A stretch of 64,000 nt of DNA from Desulfosediminicola flagellatus (GCF_005116655.2 NZ_CP050698.1:822001-886000), one strand, 5' to 3'; shown: positions 35,204 through 45,048, counted from the first letter of the stretch. Translations and numbers: made by a program. The notes: generated by a model not told the origin, from the letters alone.

Positions 35204-36484
35204 TTATAAGATGTTAGGAAGAAACATAACCACTGAAGGCATATAGGTCACGATAATGAGCACTAGCAGCAATGCAGCGATAAAAGGCCATATTTCCTTA
35301 ACAAACTGCCCTACAGTTACCCCGGTTATCGCACAGGTAGTGAACATCATCGAGCCAAAGGGCGGGGTTATTCCGCCGATCATAATATTGACGATCATGA
35401 TTAAGCCGAAGTGAGTCAGGTCGATGCCCATCGTTTTGACCAAAGGAACCAGAAGAGGGGCGACAATAATCAATAATGCTCCGCCTTCCAGGAACATACC
35501 AAGCACAAGGAGCAGAACATTGATCACAACCAGAATAATCCACAGAGAATCTGAAATAGACAGGATGCTTTGTGTTAGCTGATGAGGGATTCGTTCCCAG
35601 CTCATATATTGGCCGAATACGGATGCCGCAATAATAATCAGCATGACTGAACTGGTAGAAAGAATGGTGTTTTTCAAAATGATAGGAACATGTTTCCACT
35701 TAAGTTCTTTATAGAGAAACACACCGATAATGATACAGAACAATACAGCCATTGCACCCGCTTCTGTAGGTGTAAATATCCCGAAGCGAATCCCAAAGAT
35801 AATACCAAAGGGGAGGAGCAAGCCCCAGATTGATTCTTTAAATTGCTTGAAAATCTCAGACCCGGAGGCCATTTTTTCCCGACTTGGTTTGTAGTCTCTT
35901 TTCTTAGCAATAAAATGCACGGTCAACATCAACGCTAAACACATGAGAAGTCCCGGCGTATATCCACCGATAAACATCTTTGCCACCGATACCTGGGCAA
36001 TGAGTGCGTAAATAATGAGGTTGATGCCCGGTGGAATAACCGGTGCAATGGCAGAAGACGCCGCCGTGATTGCCGTAGAAAAGGCTGCGCTGTAACCACG
36101 CTTGGTCATCTGTGGCACAAGTATCTTCGATTGCATGGCCGCATCAGCGTTTGCAGAACCGGAGATACCTCCCATCAGGGTAGAGAGCAGGACATTGACC
36201 TGAGCCAGGCCGCCACGCAAATGCCCGGTAAGCACATCCGCCATTTTCATGAGGTTTGAACTGATACCGGAATAGTTCATAATCTCACCCGCCATGATAA
36301 AAAACGGCACGGCCAGAAGCGGAAACGAGGAGGCCGAGGTGATAAACTTCTGCAATATCAGATCCGGTGGCGTACCTACATCTCCGAAGGTAAAGTAAGC
36401 CAGAGACGCAGCCAAAAGGGCAAAAGCGATCGGTATGCTGGTGAAATACAACACCATTACGATGATGACAGGGAATGTTGACAT
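35204..36484 (-). CDS. dctM: TRAP transporter large permease subunit
   Basis: A 426-residue DctM-family membrane protein with about twelve hydrophobic segments in two halves. The family loops are clear: GISGSANADAAMQSKILVPQM and, in the second half, GGITPPFGSMMFTTCAITG. It is the ion-coupled carrier of a tripartite ATP-independent periplasmic transporter and works with the small subunit at 36599 and the receptor at 37188. Orientation and spacing (114 bases to dctQ, 14 to the phosphodiesterase) support one operon under the LacI regulator. Confidence 0.95.
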   Translation of the reverse strand: MSTFPVIIVMVLYFTSIPIAFALLAASLAYFTFGDVGTPPDLILQKFITSASSFPLLAVPFFIMAGEIMNYSGISSNLMKMADVLTGHLRGGLAQVNVLLSTLMGGISGSANADAAMQSKILVPQMTKRGYSAAFSTAITAASSAIAPVIPPGINLIIYALIAQVSVAKMFIGGYTPGLLMCLALMLTVHFIAKKRDYKPSREKMASGSEIFKQFKESIWGLLLPFGIIFGIRFGIFTPTEAGAMAVLFCIIIGVFLYKELKWKHVPIILKNTILSTSSVMLIIIAASVFGQYMSWERIPHQLTQSILSISDSLWIILVVINVLLLVLGMFLEGGALLIIVAPLLVPLVKTMGIDLTHFGLIMIVNIMIGGITPPFGSMMFTTCAITGVTVGQFVKEIWPFIAALLLVLIIVTYMPSVVMFLPNIL

Positions 36485-36598
36485 AACTTTATTTGTGGTG
36501 AGTTATAACGCCTTTTGGCAAAGTGCGGTCGGGGATAATTGGCACAATTATTTCTATTGTGAATGCAATAGAGCCCTCGTCCTGCATAAATGTAATAT

Positions 36599-37084
36599 CT
36601 AGCCTTTAAGCGAATCGATTAATCTGCGAATATCCCGGTAGAGAAAGTTCAGGGCATAAATGATCATCAGGGCAAAACCGACAGTCAATGCCAGATTGAC
36701 ATAGAGAGATGGTATATTCAGAACCGGAGTTGTTTTCAGTTTATTCGCGTTAATGAAAAGAATGCTGAGATAAACGATATACCCATTGATTACAAGCATC
36801 AGGCAATCGATAACCACTGCAATAAGCGCCTTTACAGGTTCGGGACCGAACCGTGATACAAAATCGATCCCGATATGCATTTTATATCGGTACGCAGCAG
36901 CAGAACCAATAAAAACACTCCAGATAAAGGCGGTTGTGGCCACTTCCTCAGCCCAGAAAATGCCGCCGAGTGATAGATACCTGAGAGCGACATTGACGAT
37001 AACGACGAGAACCGTAGTACAGAGGAAAAAACCACTGAGAACCAGATCGAAGTTACAAAGAAGTTGTTTAGGTGTAATAGACAT
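36599..37084 (-). CDS. dctQ: TRAP transporter small permease subunit
   Basis: A 161-residue protein with four hydrophobic helices and the family motif FWAEEVATTAFIWSVFIGSA in the second helix region, then MHIGIDFVSRF. It pairs with DctM to form the membrane part of the transporter. It lies between the receptor and the large subunit, 103 bases after dctP, where a hairpin sits. Confidence 0.92.
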   Translation of the reverse strand: MSITPKQLLCNFDLVLSGFFLCTTVLVVIVNVALRYLSLGGIFWAEEVATTAFIWSVFIGSAAAYRYKMHIGIDFVSRFGPEPVKALIAVVIDCLMLVINGYIVYLSILFINANKLKTTPVLNIPSLYVNLALTVGFALMIIYALNFLYRDIRRLIDSLKG

Positions 37085-37140
37085 TGTTCACAAAATTGGT
37101 GCATAGAGAGCAGGCCCTCCATGCACCTTTAATTCAGGCT

Positions 37141-37177
37141 ACCTTGAAAAATGAATAAAGAGTTCAATTTTCAAGGT
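37141..37177 (-). terminator. Hairpin between dctP and dctQ
   Basis: ACCTTGAAAA (37141-37150) and TTTTCAAGGT (37168-37177) are perfect complements 11 bases after the dctP stop. A partial terminator or stabiliser here would give more receptor than permease. Confidence 0.6.
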
Positions 37178-37187
37178 CTCCTTCAGT

Positions 37188-38186
37188 TTATCTCATGGAG
37201 TCGAGCTCAGAGAAAATAGCCTTGAAAACGCCTGGGGTCATACCATCCTGCTCTTTATAGAGTGGTGCCAGGGCAGCGCGGAATGCATCGCCATCAACAT
37301 CATTGAACTTAACGCCGTAAGACTCAAGTTCTTTCACAACGCCACCGTGCTGGGACTTGAGAAGTTCAACCATGTCATTTGCTCCCTTGCTGAACTCGTC
37401 CTGGATAATTGCCTGGTATTCTGCAGGAATTTCGTTCCAGACCGCAATAGAGATATACACACCGCAGGTACCCAGAATATGATGGGTGTTCGCAACATTC
37501 TTGGTAGGACCTTCATAGACTTTTGTTCCGATATTGGTGAACTCGGATCCTTCAAGCCCATCCACAACACCCTGCTGAACTGCGGAAAGGGTCTCGCCCC
37601 ATGGCAGTGGGGTAGCAACAGCGCCCATAGCAGTAAGGGTATCAATATAGGATTTGGAGCCTGGGGTTCTGATCTTCATACCGCTCAAGTCGGCTGGAGT
37701 GGTAATAACCTTTTGGGTAATCAGATTTCTGAAACCGTAGATATAATCAAGAGCGAGAATTTTGATTCCCTGCTCTTCGGCCTTAGCTTTCATGTCCGCA
37801 ACCATCTGGGTCTTGGTGAGCGCAACGTATTCATCAAAGCTACGGTAGAGCATCGGTGCATAGAGCGCCTTGAAATCAGGTACGTAATCACCAATAAAAG
37901 AAGGATCTTCAACAGAGATGAATTTCGCACCGCGAACTACCTGCTCAACACCTTCTTTGTACGCAGGAAGCTGTGCCTGTGGGAACGTCTGAATGTTGAT
38001 CGCTCCACCAGTCTTCTCTAAGATAGACGCTGATACAGCATCCATGGACTTGGTCAACTGCTCAGCAGGGCTGAAAACATGGCTGAGCTTCAGGGTTAAC
38101 TTGTAATCGTCGGCTGCCATGCTCTGGGTGCCAATGGACAGGATTGCCCCTGCGCAAAGGACAGAAAGAGTTTTTTTGATGTTCAT
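37188..38186 (-). CDS. dctP: TRAP transporter periplasmic receptor
   Basis: A 332-residue DctP-family protein with a signal peptide (MNIKKTLSVLCAGAILSIGT, cleavage after SMA) and AAGGAG before the start. The mature part begins YKLTLKLSHVFSP; the ligand Arg is expected in DLSGMKIRTPGSKSY, the usual TRAP signature around residue 150-160. It binds a carboxylate-bearing ligand in most known cases; here the neighbouring phosphodiesterase and MBL enzyme point to a phosphorylated or lactone-type compound. Transcribed with dctQ, dctM and the phosphodiesterase. Confidence 0.94.
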   Translation of the reverse strand: MNIKKTLSVLCAGAILSIGTQSMAADDYKLTLKLSHVFSPAEQLTKSMDAVSASILEKTGGAINIQTFPQAQLPAYKEGVEQVVRGAKFISVEDPSFIGDYVPDFKALYAPMLYRSFDEYVALTKTQMVADMKAKAEEQGIKILALDYIYGFRNLITQKVITTPADLSGMKIRTPGSKSYIDTLTAMGAVATPLPWGETLSAVQQGVVDGLEGSEFTNIGTKVYEGPTKNVANTHHILGTCGVYISIAVWNEIPAEYQAIIQDEFSKGANDMVELLKSQHGGVVKELESYGVKFNDVDGDAFRAALAPLYKEQDGMTPGVFKAIFSELDSMR

Positions 38187-38290
38187 AGTGCTCTCCTTGT
38201 GATGTTGTTTTGTCTTAACGTTATGGTTGCCACTAAAATTGCAACAGCCGTATATTTCTATCTTTTCTACCTACCGTTCTCCGTTGCTCT

Positions 38291-39295
38291 CTACACGAGG
38301 CAACGAGTGGTCGATTCACGAACTACCAATGTTGTTTCCATCATGTCATGTATTGGCTTTAACTGTCTATCTGTCATTTGCAACAGTATCTCTGCAGCAC
38401 GTTGCCCCATCTCATATGCAGGCTGGTGGATAGTTGTAAGGGCAGGCACCATATACGAGGCTGTCTGCATATCGTCAAAGCCGACGATGGATAGATCTTT
38501 GGGCAGAGTAAGCCCAGCTTCTCTCGCTCCCTTAATAGCCCCTAAAGCAATATAATCGTTGGAACAAAAAACTGCGGTGGGAGGGGAGGGCAGACTAAGC
38601 AGTTTCTTTATTGAGTCCCGGCCACCCGAGAGGGAGTAGTCTGTCTGAACAAGCAACTCCTTGTCATAAGGGATTCCATTGTCTTTGAGGCACCTCTTGT
38701 ATCCGTGCCAACGATGGAAACTTCTGTCTGTCATGGAAAAATTACCAGCAACCATGCAGATACGTTTATGTCCCAGGGATATAAGGTGCTCAGTGGCCAG
38801 ATAGCCGCCGCGGTAATTGTCGATTCCAACTGCAGAAAAGGGACCGTTTTTTATGGTGCTGAAAAGAAGTACGAAAGGAAATTTCTCATCGATAAGGGAT
38901 TTAAGAATTTCCCCTTTGAGATTGGTGGTGGTGATTATGAGCCCATCAACCTGGCTTTCACGAAGGGCCTTTACCAGGTTTTCCTCCTGCGAATATTTAT
39001 AATAGGAGTTGCCGAGAATAACTCTGATGTTCTTTTGGTCGGCATATTCCTGGACCCCCAGGGTGGATTCTGCAAAAACGGAGTTGCTGATGGTAGGGAT
39101 TATGAGCCCGATAGTATTAGATCGTTTGGTAGCAAAGCCACGGGCGAGCGCATTATATTTGTAATTGCACTTTTCCATTGCCAGCAGGACCTTCTCCCTG
39201 GTCTTTTCGCGCACGGAATCCGGGGTATTGATGACTCTCGACACCGTGGCCGTAGATACTCCTGCAAGTCGTGCAACATCAAGAACAGTGCTCAT
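38291..39295 (-). CDS. LacI family transcriptional regulator
   Basis: A 334-residue repressor-type protein. The N-terminal helix-turn-helix has VLDVARLAGVSTATVSRVIN and a hinge helix near YKYNALARGF; the rest is the two-lobe periplasmic-binding-like effector domain with SIVGFDDMQTASYMVP. It precedes the TRAP genes by 104 bases on the same strand and is divergent from the MBL enzyme. The two palindromes at 39309 and 39465 are its likely operators, one over its own promoter and one before the MBL gene. The effector is probably the transported compound or a product of it. Confidence 0.94.
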   Translation of the reverse strand: MSTVLDVARLAGVSTATVSRVINTPDSVREKTREKVLLAMEKCNYKYNALARGFATKRSNTIGLIIPTISNSVFAESTLGVQEYADQKNIRVILGNSYYKYSQEENLVKALRESQVDGLIITTTNLKGEILKSLIDEKFPFVLLFSTIKNGPFSAVGIDNYRGGYLATEHLISLGHKRICMVAGNFSMTDRSFHRWHGYKRCLKDNGIPYDKELLVQTDYSLSGGRDSIKKLLSLPSPPTAVFCSNDYIALGAIKGAREAGLTLPKDLSIVGFDDMQTASYMVPALTTIHQPAYEMGQRAAEILLQMTDRQLKPIHDMMETTLVVRESTTRCLV

Positions 39296-39308
39296 AGAAT
39301 TTCCCCAA

Positions 39309-39328
39309 AAATGTAAACGCTTACATTT
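39309..39328. promoter_or_regulatory. Candidate LacI-family operator O1
   Basis: AAATGTAAACGCTTACATTT: perfect 8-base arms around ACGC, with the central CG typical of LacI/GalR operators. It lies 14 bases upstream of the regulator start, so it would give autoregulation. Confidence 0.8.
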
Positions 39329-39464
39329 CTATAACAATGTCGTTACAAAACTGTCAATATTTTTTTACGATTCATCTTACATGTTAATATATGGTTAAAA
39401 TATGATGAGATTTTCATGGCTAATAATCTTGAAATGGATAATTTATGCAGCTAATATGATCACT

Positions 39465-39482
39465 AATGTAAACATGTACATT
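39465..39482. promoter_or_regulatory. Candidate LacI-family operator O2
   Basis: AATGTAAACATGTACATT: arms AATGTA and TACATT, sharing AATGTAAAC with O1. It lies 18 bases upstream of the MBL gene. The 137-base gap between the two sites would allow looping. Confidence 0.7.
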
Positions 39483-39500
39483 TCTAATAAGGACATATGA

Positions 39501-40808
39501 ATGAGCCGCAGTCGCTTAACAACTCTGACCGAACATGTTAAACGGATCGATTATGGTGGAATGCATGTCGACCTCGTTGCTACCTCAAAAGGTACGGTAC
39601 GTGTCGGCAGCATGCCGGATATTGCGAAATTTCTTTCGGAGCACGGGTTTCGAGAAGAGATTGTCGTAGTACCGGAATGGGAAGTTTCTCTTGCAGGTGA
39701 TAACCGTACCGGCGAGGAATTTATCCTCTGGCAGGCACAGATTCGGGGCGGGCTTTTGAAGCGTTATGTTGGTTTAACCGACAACGTCAAACAGCTCCAC
39801 CGCCATATGGAACGTATCTTTCCATACTATTTTGATGAAAACAACCTGGCTATAGTGCGAAATAGTTGGCTCGACATCTGGTTTTATCCAAATCCCGTTA
39901 AGTCGGTTTATAGTAATGACGATCTTGAGGTGAGGTGTAGCGCAGATACTCTCATCATCTCAGATGCGGGAGAGATTGTGTATGACAGATTAGCATTTAC
40001 TCCTGTCGGAAATACTGATGATGATATCGAAGCGTTATTAGCAAACATTCCAAGAGATCATGTAGAAAGGGATTGTCTGGAGATTACTCCCATAGGTTGC
40101 GGCAATGGCTTGATCGGGACGGTCGCTAACACTTTGGTTCGGTACGGCAACTATGCCATCTGGATAGATCCGTGCGGTTATCCGGCACACACACTTGCGC
40201 GTCATAACATTCACTGGGACGATATCACGCATTTTCTATTCACCCACAATCATGAAGACCATGTTCAGGGTTTTACCGCATGCCTGCAGCGCGCGCGCAA
40301 GTACGGACGTAGATTAAACCTGCTGGTTGCTGATAGTGTATTCCGTATTCTCAAGGAACTGTATACTCCACTGTTTCCCGACCTGATGGATCTTGTGAGC
40401 GTCCAGCCGCTGATGCCGGAAAAGCCTCTGCATCTTGGACCTGTAACAATTGAAAGCCGCTGGAATCACCACATCCTGCCGTATGGCACAATTGGCCTCA
40501 GGATATCGGCTGGTGGTAAGTGCTTCGGTTATTCGGGTGACACCAAGTATGATGAGAAAATCAATGCGGTGCTGAAAAAGAAAGAGCTGACGGCTGAATG
40601 GTTTGCTCCCTGCGACCTGGTGTTTCACGAGATTGAGTTCGATAATCCGCACAGTGTACATAGTCACTGGAAACAGGTGGAATCATTACAGCGGGCTATT
40701 CCTGGAAAAATTCTAGGCTACCACACAGCTTTTCTCGAAAACAGCCCGTTTGACCTGGCGAAAGAAGGGTGTCGCTACCTGTTGGATGGGAACGTGAAAA
40801 TTAAATAA
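39501..40808 (+). CDS. Metallo-beta-lactamase-fold hydrolase
   Basis: A 435-residue protein. About 180 N-terminal residues of no recognised family precede an MBL domain whose metal motif is THNHEDHVQG (His249, His251, Asp253, His254), with later ligands in ESRWNHHI, GYSGDTKYD and HTAF. No signal peptide. It is divergent from the LacI gene, with an operator in front, so it belongs to the same pathway as the TRAP genes. The MBL fold serves phosphodiesterases, lactonases and others, and the active-site residues alone do not choose. AAGGA lies at good spacing before the ATG. Confidence 0.85.
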   Translation: MSRSRLTTLTEHVKRIDYGGMHVDLVATSKGTVRVGSMPDIAKFLSEHGFREEIVVVPEWEVSLAGDNRTGEEFILWQAQIRGGLLKRYVGLTDNVKQLHRHMERIFPYYFDENNLAIVRNSWLDIWFYPNPVKSVYSNDDLEVRCSADTLIISDAGEIVYDRLAFTPVGNTDDDIEALLANIPRDHVERDCLEITPIGCGNGLIGTVANTLVRYGNYAIWIDPCGYPAHTLARHNIHWDDITHFLFTHNHEDHVQGFTACLQRARKYGRRLNLLVADSVFRILKELYTPLFPDLMDLVSVQPLMPEKPLHLGPVTIESRWNHHILPYGTIGLRISAGGKCFGYSGDTKYDEKINAVLKKKELTAEWFAPCDLVFHEIEFDNPHSVHSHWKQVESLQRAIPGKILGYHTAFLENSPFDLAKEGCRYLLDGNVKIK

Positions 40809-41256
40809 TTTGAAGTCTGCTACGTATCTGTTCAAATTCAAGTGGAATAGGATTTTTTATAACAGACGTACACTTTTCCGGTTCATTGTATACATTTTAG
40901 CATTGCCACTTCGAATACTTGATAGTTGAATGACCTCTCTAACTGTACACTGCTCCTGCTGTTTATCGTTACTCGTATATCCTGCAAGAGTATCAACATT
41001 CTTTCTTTTTATCACTTGCTCCCCCTGGATTTCATGACCACAGTGTTTTTTGACACTTACACTGGTACGTGCAATATGAATGGCAGGTGATACGGCTCAA
41101 TAGTGAGTGTGAAATCTCATTTGAGGTGCTCATCGTTTTTTCGCCATATTCTGTATTACCTCAAAAAATTATGCTCCAATCTAGAATGGTGGATTTTTCC
41201 TTTCTTCACAAGAGGGAGGCGGTATCCGACTAGATATTTACTATAACTGTAGGGCT
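40809..41256. other. Intergenic region, nothing recognised
   Basis: 448 bases, A+T-rich, no protein-like frame. An AATTTGAA/TTCAAATT inverted repeat at 40807-40838 overlaps the MBL stop and may be a weak terminator. Confidence 0.4.
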
Positions 41257-42426
41257 ATGAATACTCCAGCAATGTTGACAGTACGATGGTTTGAATCGAT
41301 AGGTGAGGTGGATCGCGAGCAGTGGGATAAACTGGCCCAGTCGTTATCAACACCTCTGTTGGAATGGCAATGGCTGCATCATTTGGAAGCTTCAGGAAGT
41401 ATATCTTCCCGTTTTGGCTGGCAACCATACCATTTAACTGTCTGGGACCAGCAGGAACTGGTCGGGGCTGCACCGCTTTATCTGAAAATCCATAGCGGCG
41501 GGGAATTTGTGTTTGACCATTGGCTGGCGCAGATGGCTACGGAGTATGGTATAAAGTATTATCCCAAAATGGTGGGTATGAGCCCGGCAACACCGTCAGT
41601 TGGGTATCAGTTTCTTCTGGCAGAGGGCTGTGATCAGGCTGCTGTTATGCAGACTATGCTCTCAGCTATTGATCAGTTTTGTGAGCAGAAGCAACTCTCA
41701 GGTTGTCATTTACTTTTTGTCAACCTACCGGCATTTTCTGAATTCGCTTCACACGGCTTTACCCCGTGGCGGCATCAGTCGTATCTATGGGAAAATGTAA
41801 AATTTAGTTGCTTTGCAGACTATTTATCGACCTTTAATTCATCCCAGAGGCGGAATATTCGGCGCGAACGACGCAGCATGGAAAAGCATGGTATTGAAAT
41901 TCGTGCACTCACAGGTAATGAAATTACACCTGACCTCGCTCCGCTCATGTACCGGTTTTATCTCAAGACCAATGAGCGATACGGTCAGTGGGCGGCCCGG
42001 TTTCTTAATGGTGAATTTTTCGAGCGGATTTTTCAGGATTATCGCCACCGGATGTTGATCGTCGCAGCATATGCAAGGCAATCCTCAGTCCCCCTGGCGC
42101 TTTCGATGCTGCTGGTTAAGGATCGTCATTTAATCGGCCGCTATTGGGGTTGCGAGGAGCCTGTCAAAGACCTGCATTTCAATATGTGCTTTTATGCTCC
42201 TATCCAATGGGCAATTGAGAACGGCATCCAGACGTTTGACCCGGGTGCCGGATCACCGCATAAATTGTTACGTGGTTTTAGAGCAGTCTCGAATACGAGT
42301 CTGCACCGTTTTTATGATCAGCGCCTCAAATTCATTTTCGAACATTGTATCGATGAGATAAACAGTATGGAAGGCGCTAACATCGATGCCTTGAACCTGC
42401 AGTTGCCTTTTGCCAGGAATAATTGA
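41257..42426 (+). CDS. DUF482 / FemAB-like GNAT acyltransferase
   Basis: A 389-residue protein with two GNAT-like halves. Diagnostic pieces are PLLEWQWLHHLE near residue 34, FNSSQRRNIRRERR at about 200, YRFYLKTNERYG, and FDPGAGSPHKLLRGFRAVSN near the C-terminus. This combination is that of the DUF482 family (peptidogalycan-biosynthesis-like), relatives of FemAB aminoacyl transferases; substrates are not established. Cytoplasmic. The ribosome site is poor and an ATG at 41272 is an alternative start. It stands alone. The 286 bases after it hold a GATTGTC/GACAATC inverted repeat at 42674-42693 and no gene. Confidence 0.85.
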   Translation: MNTPAMLTVRWFESIGEVDREQWDKLAQSLSTPLLEWQWLHHLEASGSISSRFGWQPYHLTVWDQQELVGAAPLYLKIHSGGEFVFDHWLAQMATEYGIKYYPKMVGMSPATPSVGYQFLLAEGCDQAAVMQTMLSAIDQFCEQKQLSGCHLLFVNLPAFSEFASHGFTPWRHQSYLWENVKFSCFADYLSTFNSSQRRNIRRERRSMEKHGIEIRALTGNEITPDLAPLMYRFYLKTNERYGQWAARFLNGEFFERIFQDYRHRMLIVAAYARQSSVPLALSMLLVKDRHLIGRYWGCEEPVKDLHFNMCFYAPIQWAIENGIQTFDPGAGSPHKLLRGFRAVSNTSLHRFYDQRLKFIFEHCIDEINSMEGANIDALNLQLPFARNN

Positions 42427-42712
42427 TATCATCCCAACTTTGACCTGAGTGTAGGGCAATTATCTTTCTCGTTATATGAATTACATGCCGACAGCTTCCC
42501 TGGAGACTGTCCGGAAACACCTTTTGTGCCAAATATTTCAATTTTGGCCCAAATGCCTATTCCTGGACAGCCTCTTAGGAGCTGATAAGAAGTACTATAT
42601 GATTAGAAATATAATATAATCAGGCAGATGGTTGCAGACCAGTTTCCTGCCATGTTTACATGTGCTCTACTGTGATTGTCTACCCGGACAATCATTTGTG
42701 ATTCCACGTGAG

Positions 42713-42946
42713 TCATTGCAGAAAGACTGGCATAACTTCTTCTTTTTGAGCTCTTCGCTCCTTAAAGGCTGTGTAGCAGTCTGATATTATTCTGTTTACC
42801 AGTTCAACTGGAAGGACAATGAGGAGATACAGCCCCATAAGGATGTAATCTGTCAGTCCGAATTGTATATCAAAATCAAAATCGATATCATATTCGTTTC
42901 GTGGTGACTTCTTTCTGCTGGATGCTTCCGACGACATGGTATTCAT
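42713..42946 (-). CDS. Small single-helix membrane protein
   Basis: A 77-residue protein with GGAG at good spacing before the ATG at 42946. An acidic and aromatic segment (YDIDFDFDIQFG) precedes one hydrophobic helix (TDYILMGLYLLIVLPVELV, about residues 32-50) and a charged tail. I do not recognise the family. The good ribosome site and bipartite pattern support a real gene. Confidence 0.6.
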   Translation of the reverse strand: MNTMSSEASSRKKSPRNEYDIDFDFDIQFGLTDYILMGLYLLIVLPVELVNRIISDCYTAFKERRAQKEEVMPVFLQ

Positions 42947-43299
42947 AGCGGTTACTCCAAAATTGAATCAGAAAAAATAATCGTTCACCCATATGTTTTG
43001 AGCAATACGCATGGTGTAGGCAACGATGTTCACTGGAAATGGCTGATAGTCAGCCTTCCTTAACCATTGCATTTCTTGAGCCAGGACTCATTGTTTCTAT
43101 TAACATTATGTTTTTATAGCGCAATTACTGAAGTGGTGGTTAGGGTAGCCACGCTGGCAAGGTGAGAATGGGTACCAATGGCCCCAATGTGTAGGTAGCT
43201 CTATCCTGTAACTCTTTGGGGGAGTTGCAAACGATCGGATGGGGTCACATTGCCCGTAGGGGTCGGTTTACCCCATCTTTCTAGTTATTCGAGTTTCGT
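42947..43299. other. Intergenic region with an inverted repeat
   Basis: ATGGGGT (43239-43245) and ACCCCAT (43270-43276) form a hairpin about 25 bases past the minus-strand regulator stop and may be its terminator; a smaller AACTC/GAGTT hairpin lies near 43211-43226. No gene seen. Confidence 0.45.
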
Positions 43300-45048
43300 T
43301 TATTTGGGCTGAGATGAGTATTTGATGAGTTTTTTATAAAGCGTTTTTCTGTTCACCTGAAGAGCTTCCGCAGTTTTATTCTTTTGCCCGTGGTGGTGAG
43401 CAAGAACCTTATGAATATAATACTGTTCGAAGCGTTCCATTGCCACAGTCAGAGGTGTGCCAGCACCGAGGAAGTCGAGCGACTCGTCGATAGGTTGGCC
43501 ATTGTTTGTGTGTGTATCCAGTCTCACTTCTTTGGTAATCAGGTAGCGCTCTAATACGTTAAACAGCTCCCGAACATTGCCAGGCCAGTTGTACTCATTA
43601 AGCTGTTCAAGCAATGGTGCCGGCAAGTCGTCGATGGCATGGTTCCTTCCTGACTCGGTCTGGCGCTTGAGATAATGGATAACCAGAAGGGGTACATCTT
43701 CTTTTCTTGCCCGTAATGGTGGCAGGTCGATAGAGAGTACATGGAGCCGATAAAAAAAATCGCTTCGAAATTTACCTTGTCTCTCAAGGTCGTGCAGATT
43801 CTTGTTCGTAGCGGCAATCAACCGTACATCTGCATGTGCGGTTGTGTGACTTCCTACAGGTGTGTAGGTATGATCTTCAAGAATGCGCAGCAATTTCGCT
43901 TGCATTGGCAATGGAAGTTCTCCAACTTCATCAAGAAAAAGCGTCCCGCCCTGAGCCTGTTCAAAGTATCCCTGATAGTTATAATCAGCTCCTGTAAATG
44001 AACCTTTCCTATGGCCGAAGAATTGGCTTTCGAAAAGATGATCGGGAATTGAGGCACAGTTAACAGGAAGAAAACATTTGCGGTGGTGATCACTTTTCTC
44101 AAAAATCATACGAGCGGTCAGTTCTTTACCAGTACCTGTCTCACCATAAATTATGACAGGTGAATCGGTGATTGCAGAACGGAGTATGTTCTCGTACACC
44201 TTTTTCATAATGCGGCTTCGGCCGACGAGAGAACCGAAATGATCTTTCTCGCCCAAGACAGCAGAAAGTGTTTGTTGCTCCCGATCGATAAAGCTTTGCA
44301 GTGAGATATCCCTCACAGCTACAACCCTGATATTTGCGCCTTTCCAGTTCATGCACCGCCCTTGGATGATGATTGGAATCTCAATTCCATCACGTCTGGT
44401 GGCGAATAGCTTACAGGAATGTTCAGCGTTTGCCTTAAAATGAGTTCTGGCGCTATCGCGGGATTCCGGCGTGAGCAGGGTGATGACATCCATGCCGATT
44501 ACTTCGTTGTACTCATACCCGATCATGTTCAAGAGGGCCTGGTTCACTTCGAGAATAATGCCGCAATCGTGGATTAAGATTCCTTCTGAAGTTGCTTCGG
44601 CAAGTTTTTGGAAACGTTCCTGTTGCTCAATCAACTCCTGATGTTGGATACAGAATTTCAGATGAGCGCTGATTCTGGCATGTACTTCTTCCTTGCGAAA
44701 AGGCGTGGTAATTACGTCTTGAAAACCAGCTTGAAAGGCTTCTGTTATTCTGTTGGTTTCAGTGGCCTCGCAAATGGCCAGAGCGGGTACATTGAAATGA
44801 TGCTCAGATAGTTTAAGTAGTTGGTAGGGAGTAGGGGATTGAGGGTTTTGGGGGGTGCTGTAATCGAGCAGGGCAAGATCTGGTGTATGTAAAGTTATGT
44901 CGTGCTCGAATAATCCATTAATATCTGCGTGCTGCAGTTTAAGATCTGTATCTCCAAGAATTCCCTTCAATTGGCTATGATGTGCACTATCTGAACTTAA
45001 GATGAGAATAGTACCATTCTGTTTTGAATCATCGTTGTCGGTATTCAT
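43300..45048 (-). CDS. Sigma54-dependent response regulator with receiver and PAS domains
   Basis: A 582-residue protein from the ATG at 45048, which has GGAG seven bases upstream; the frame continues upstream to 45153 without a ribosome site. The receiver-like domain (about 12-130) has its probable phospho-acceptor in PDLALLDYSTP. A PAS domain follows (about 145-265), then AAA+ with GETGTGKE, and a GSFTGA loop in place of the usual GAFTGA, Walker B LFLDEVGE, and a C-terminal Fis-type helix-turn-helix ending NRKTLYKKL. The Ala-to-Ser change in the loop is seen in some working activators. No kinase gene is adjacent. Confidence 0.92.
   Translation of the reverse strand: MNTDNDDSKQNGTILILSSDSAHHSQLKGILGDTDLKLQHADINGLFEHDITLHTPDLALLDYSTPQNPQSPTPYQLLKLSEHHFNVPALAICEATETNRITEAFQAGFQDVITTPFRKEEVHARISAHLKFCIQHQELIEQQERFQKLAEATSEGILIHDCGIILEVNQALLNMIGYEYNEVIGMDVITLLTPESRDSARTHFKANAEHSCKLFATRRDGIEIPIIIQGRCMNWKGANIRVVAVRDISLQSFIDREQQTLSAVLGEKDHFGSLVGRSRIMKKVYENILRSAITDSPVIIYGETGTGKELTARMIFEKSDHHRKCFLPVNCASIPDHLFESQFFGHRKGSFTGADYNYQGYFEQAQGGTLFLDEVGELPLPMQAKLLRILEDHTYTPVGSHTTAHADVRLIAATNKNLHDLERQGKFRSDFFYRLHVLSIDLPPLRARKEDVPLLVIHYLKRQTESGRNHAIDDLPAPLLEQLNEYNWPGNVRELFNVLERYLITKEVRLDTHTNNGQPIDESLDFLGAGTPLTVAMERFEQYYIHKVLAHHHGQKNKTAEALQVNRKTLYKKLIKYSSQPK

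Noticed and set aside
37347..38021. A 224-codon plus frame opposite dctP
   Set aside because: Shadow of the receptor gene, which has a signal peptide, ribosome site and clear family match.
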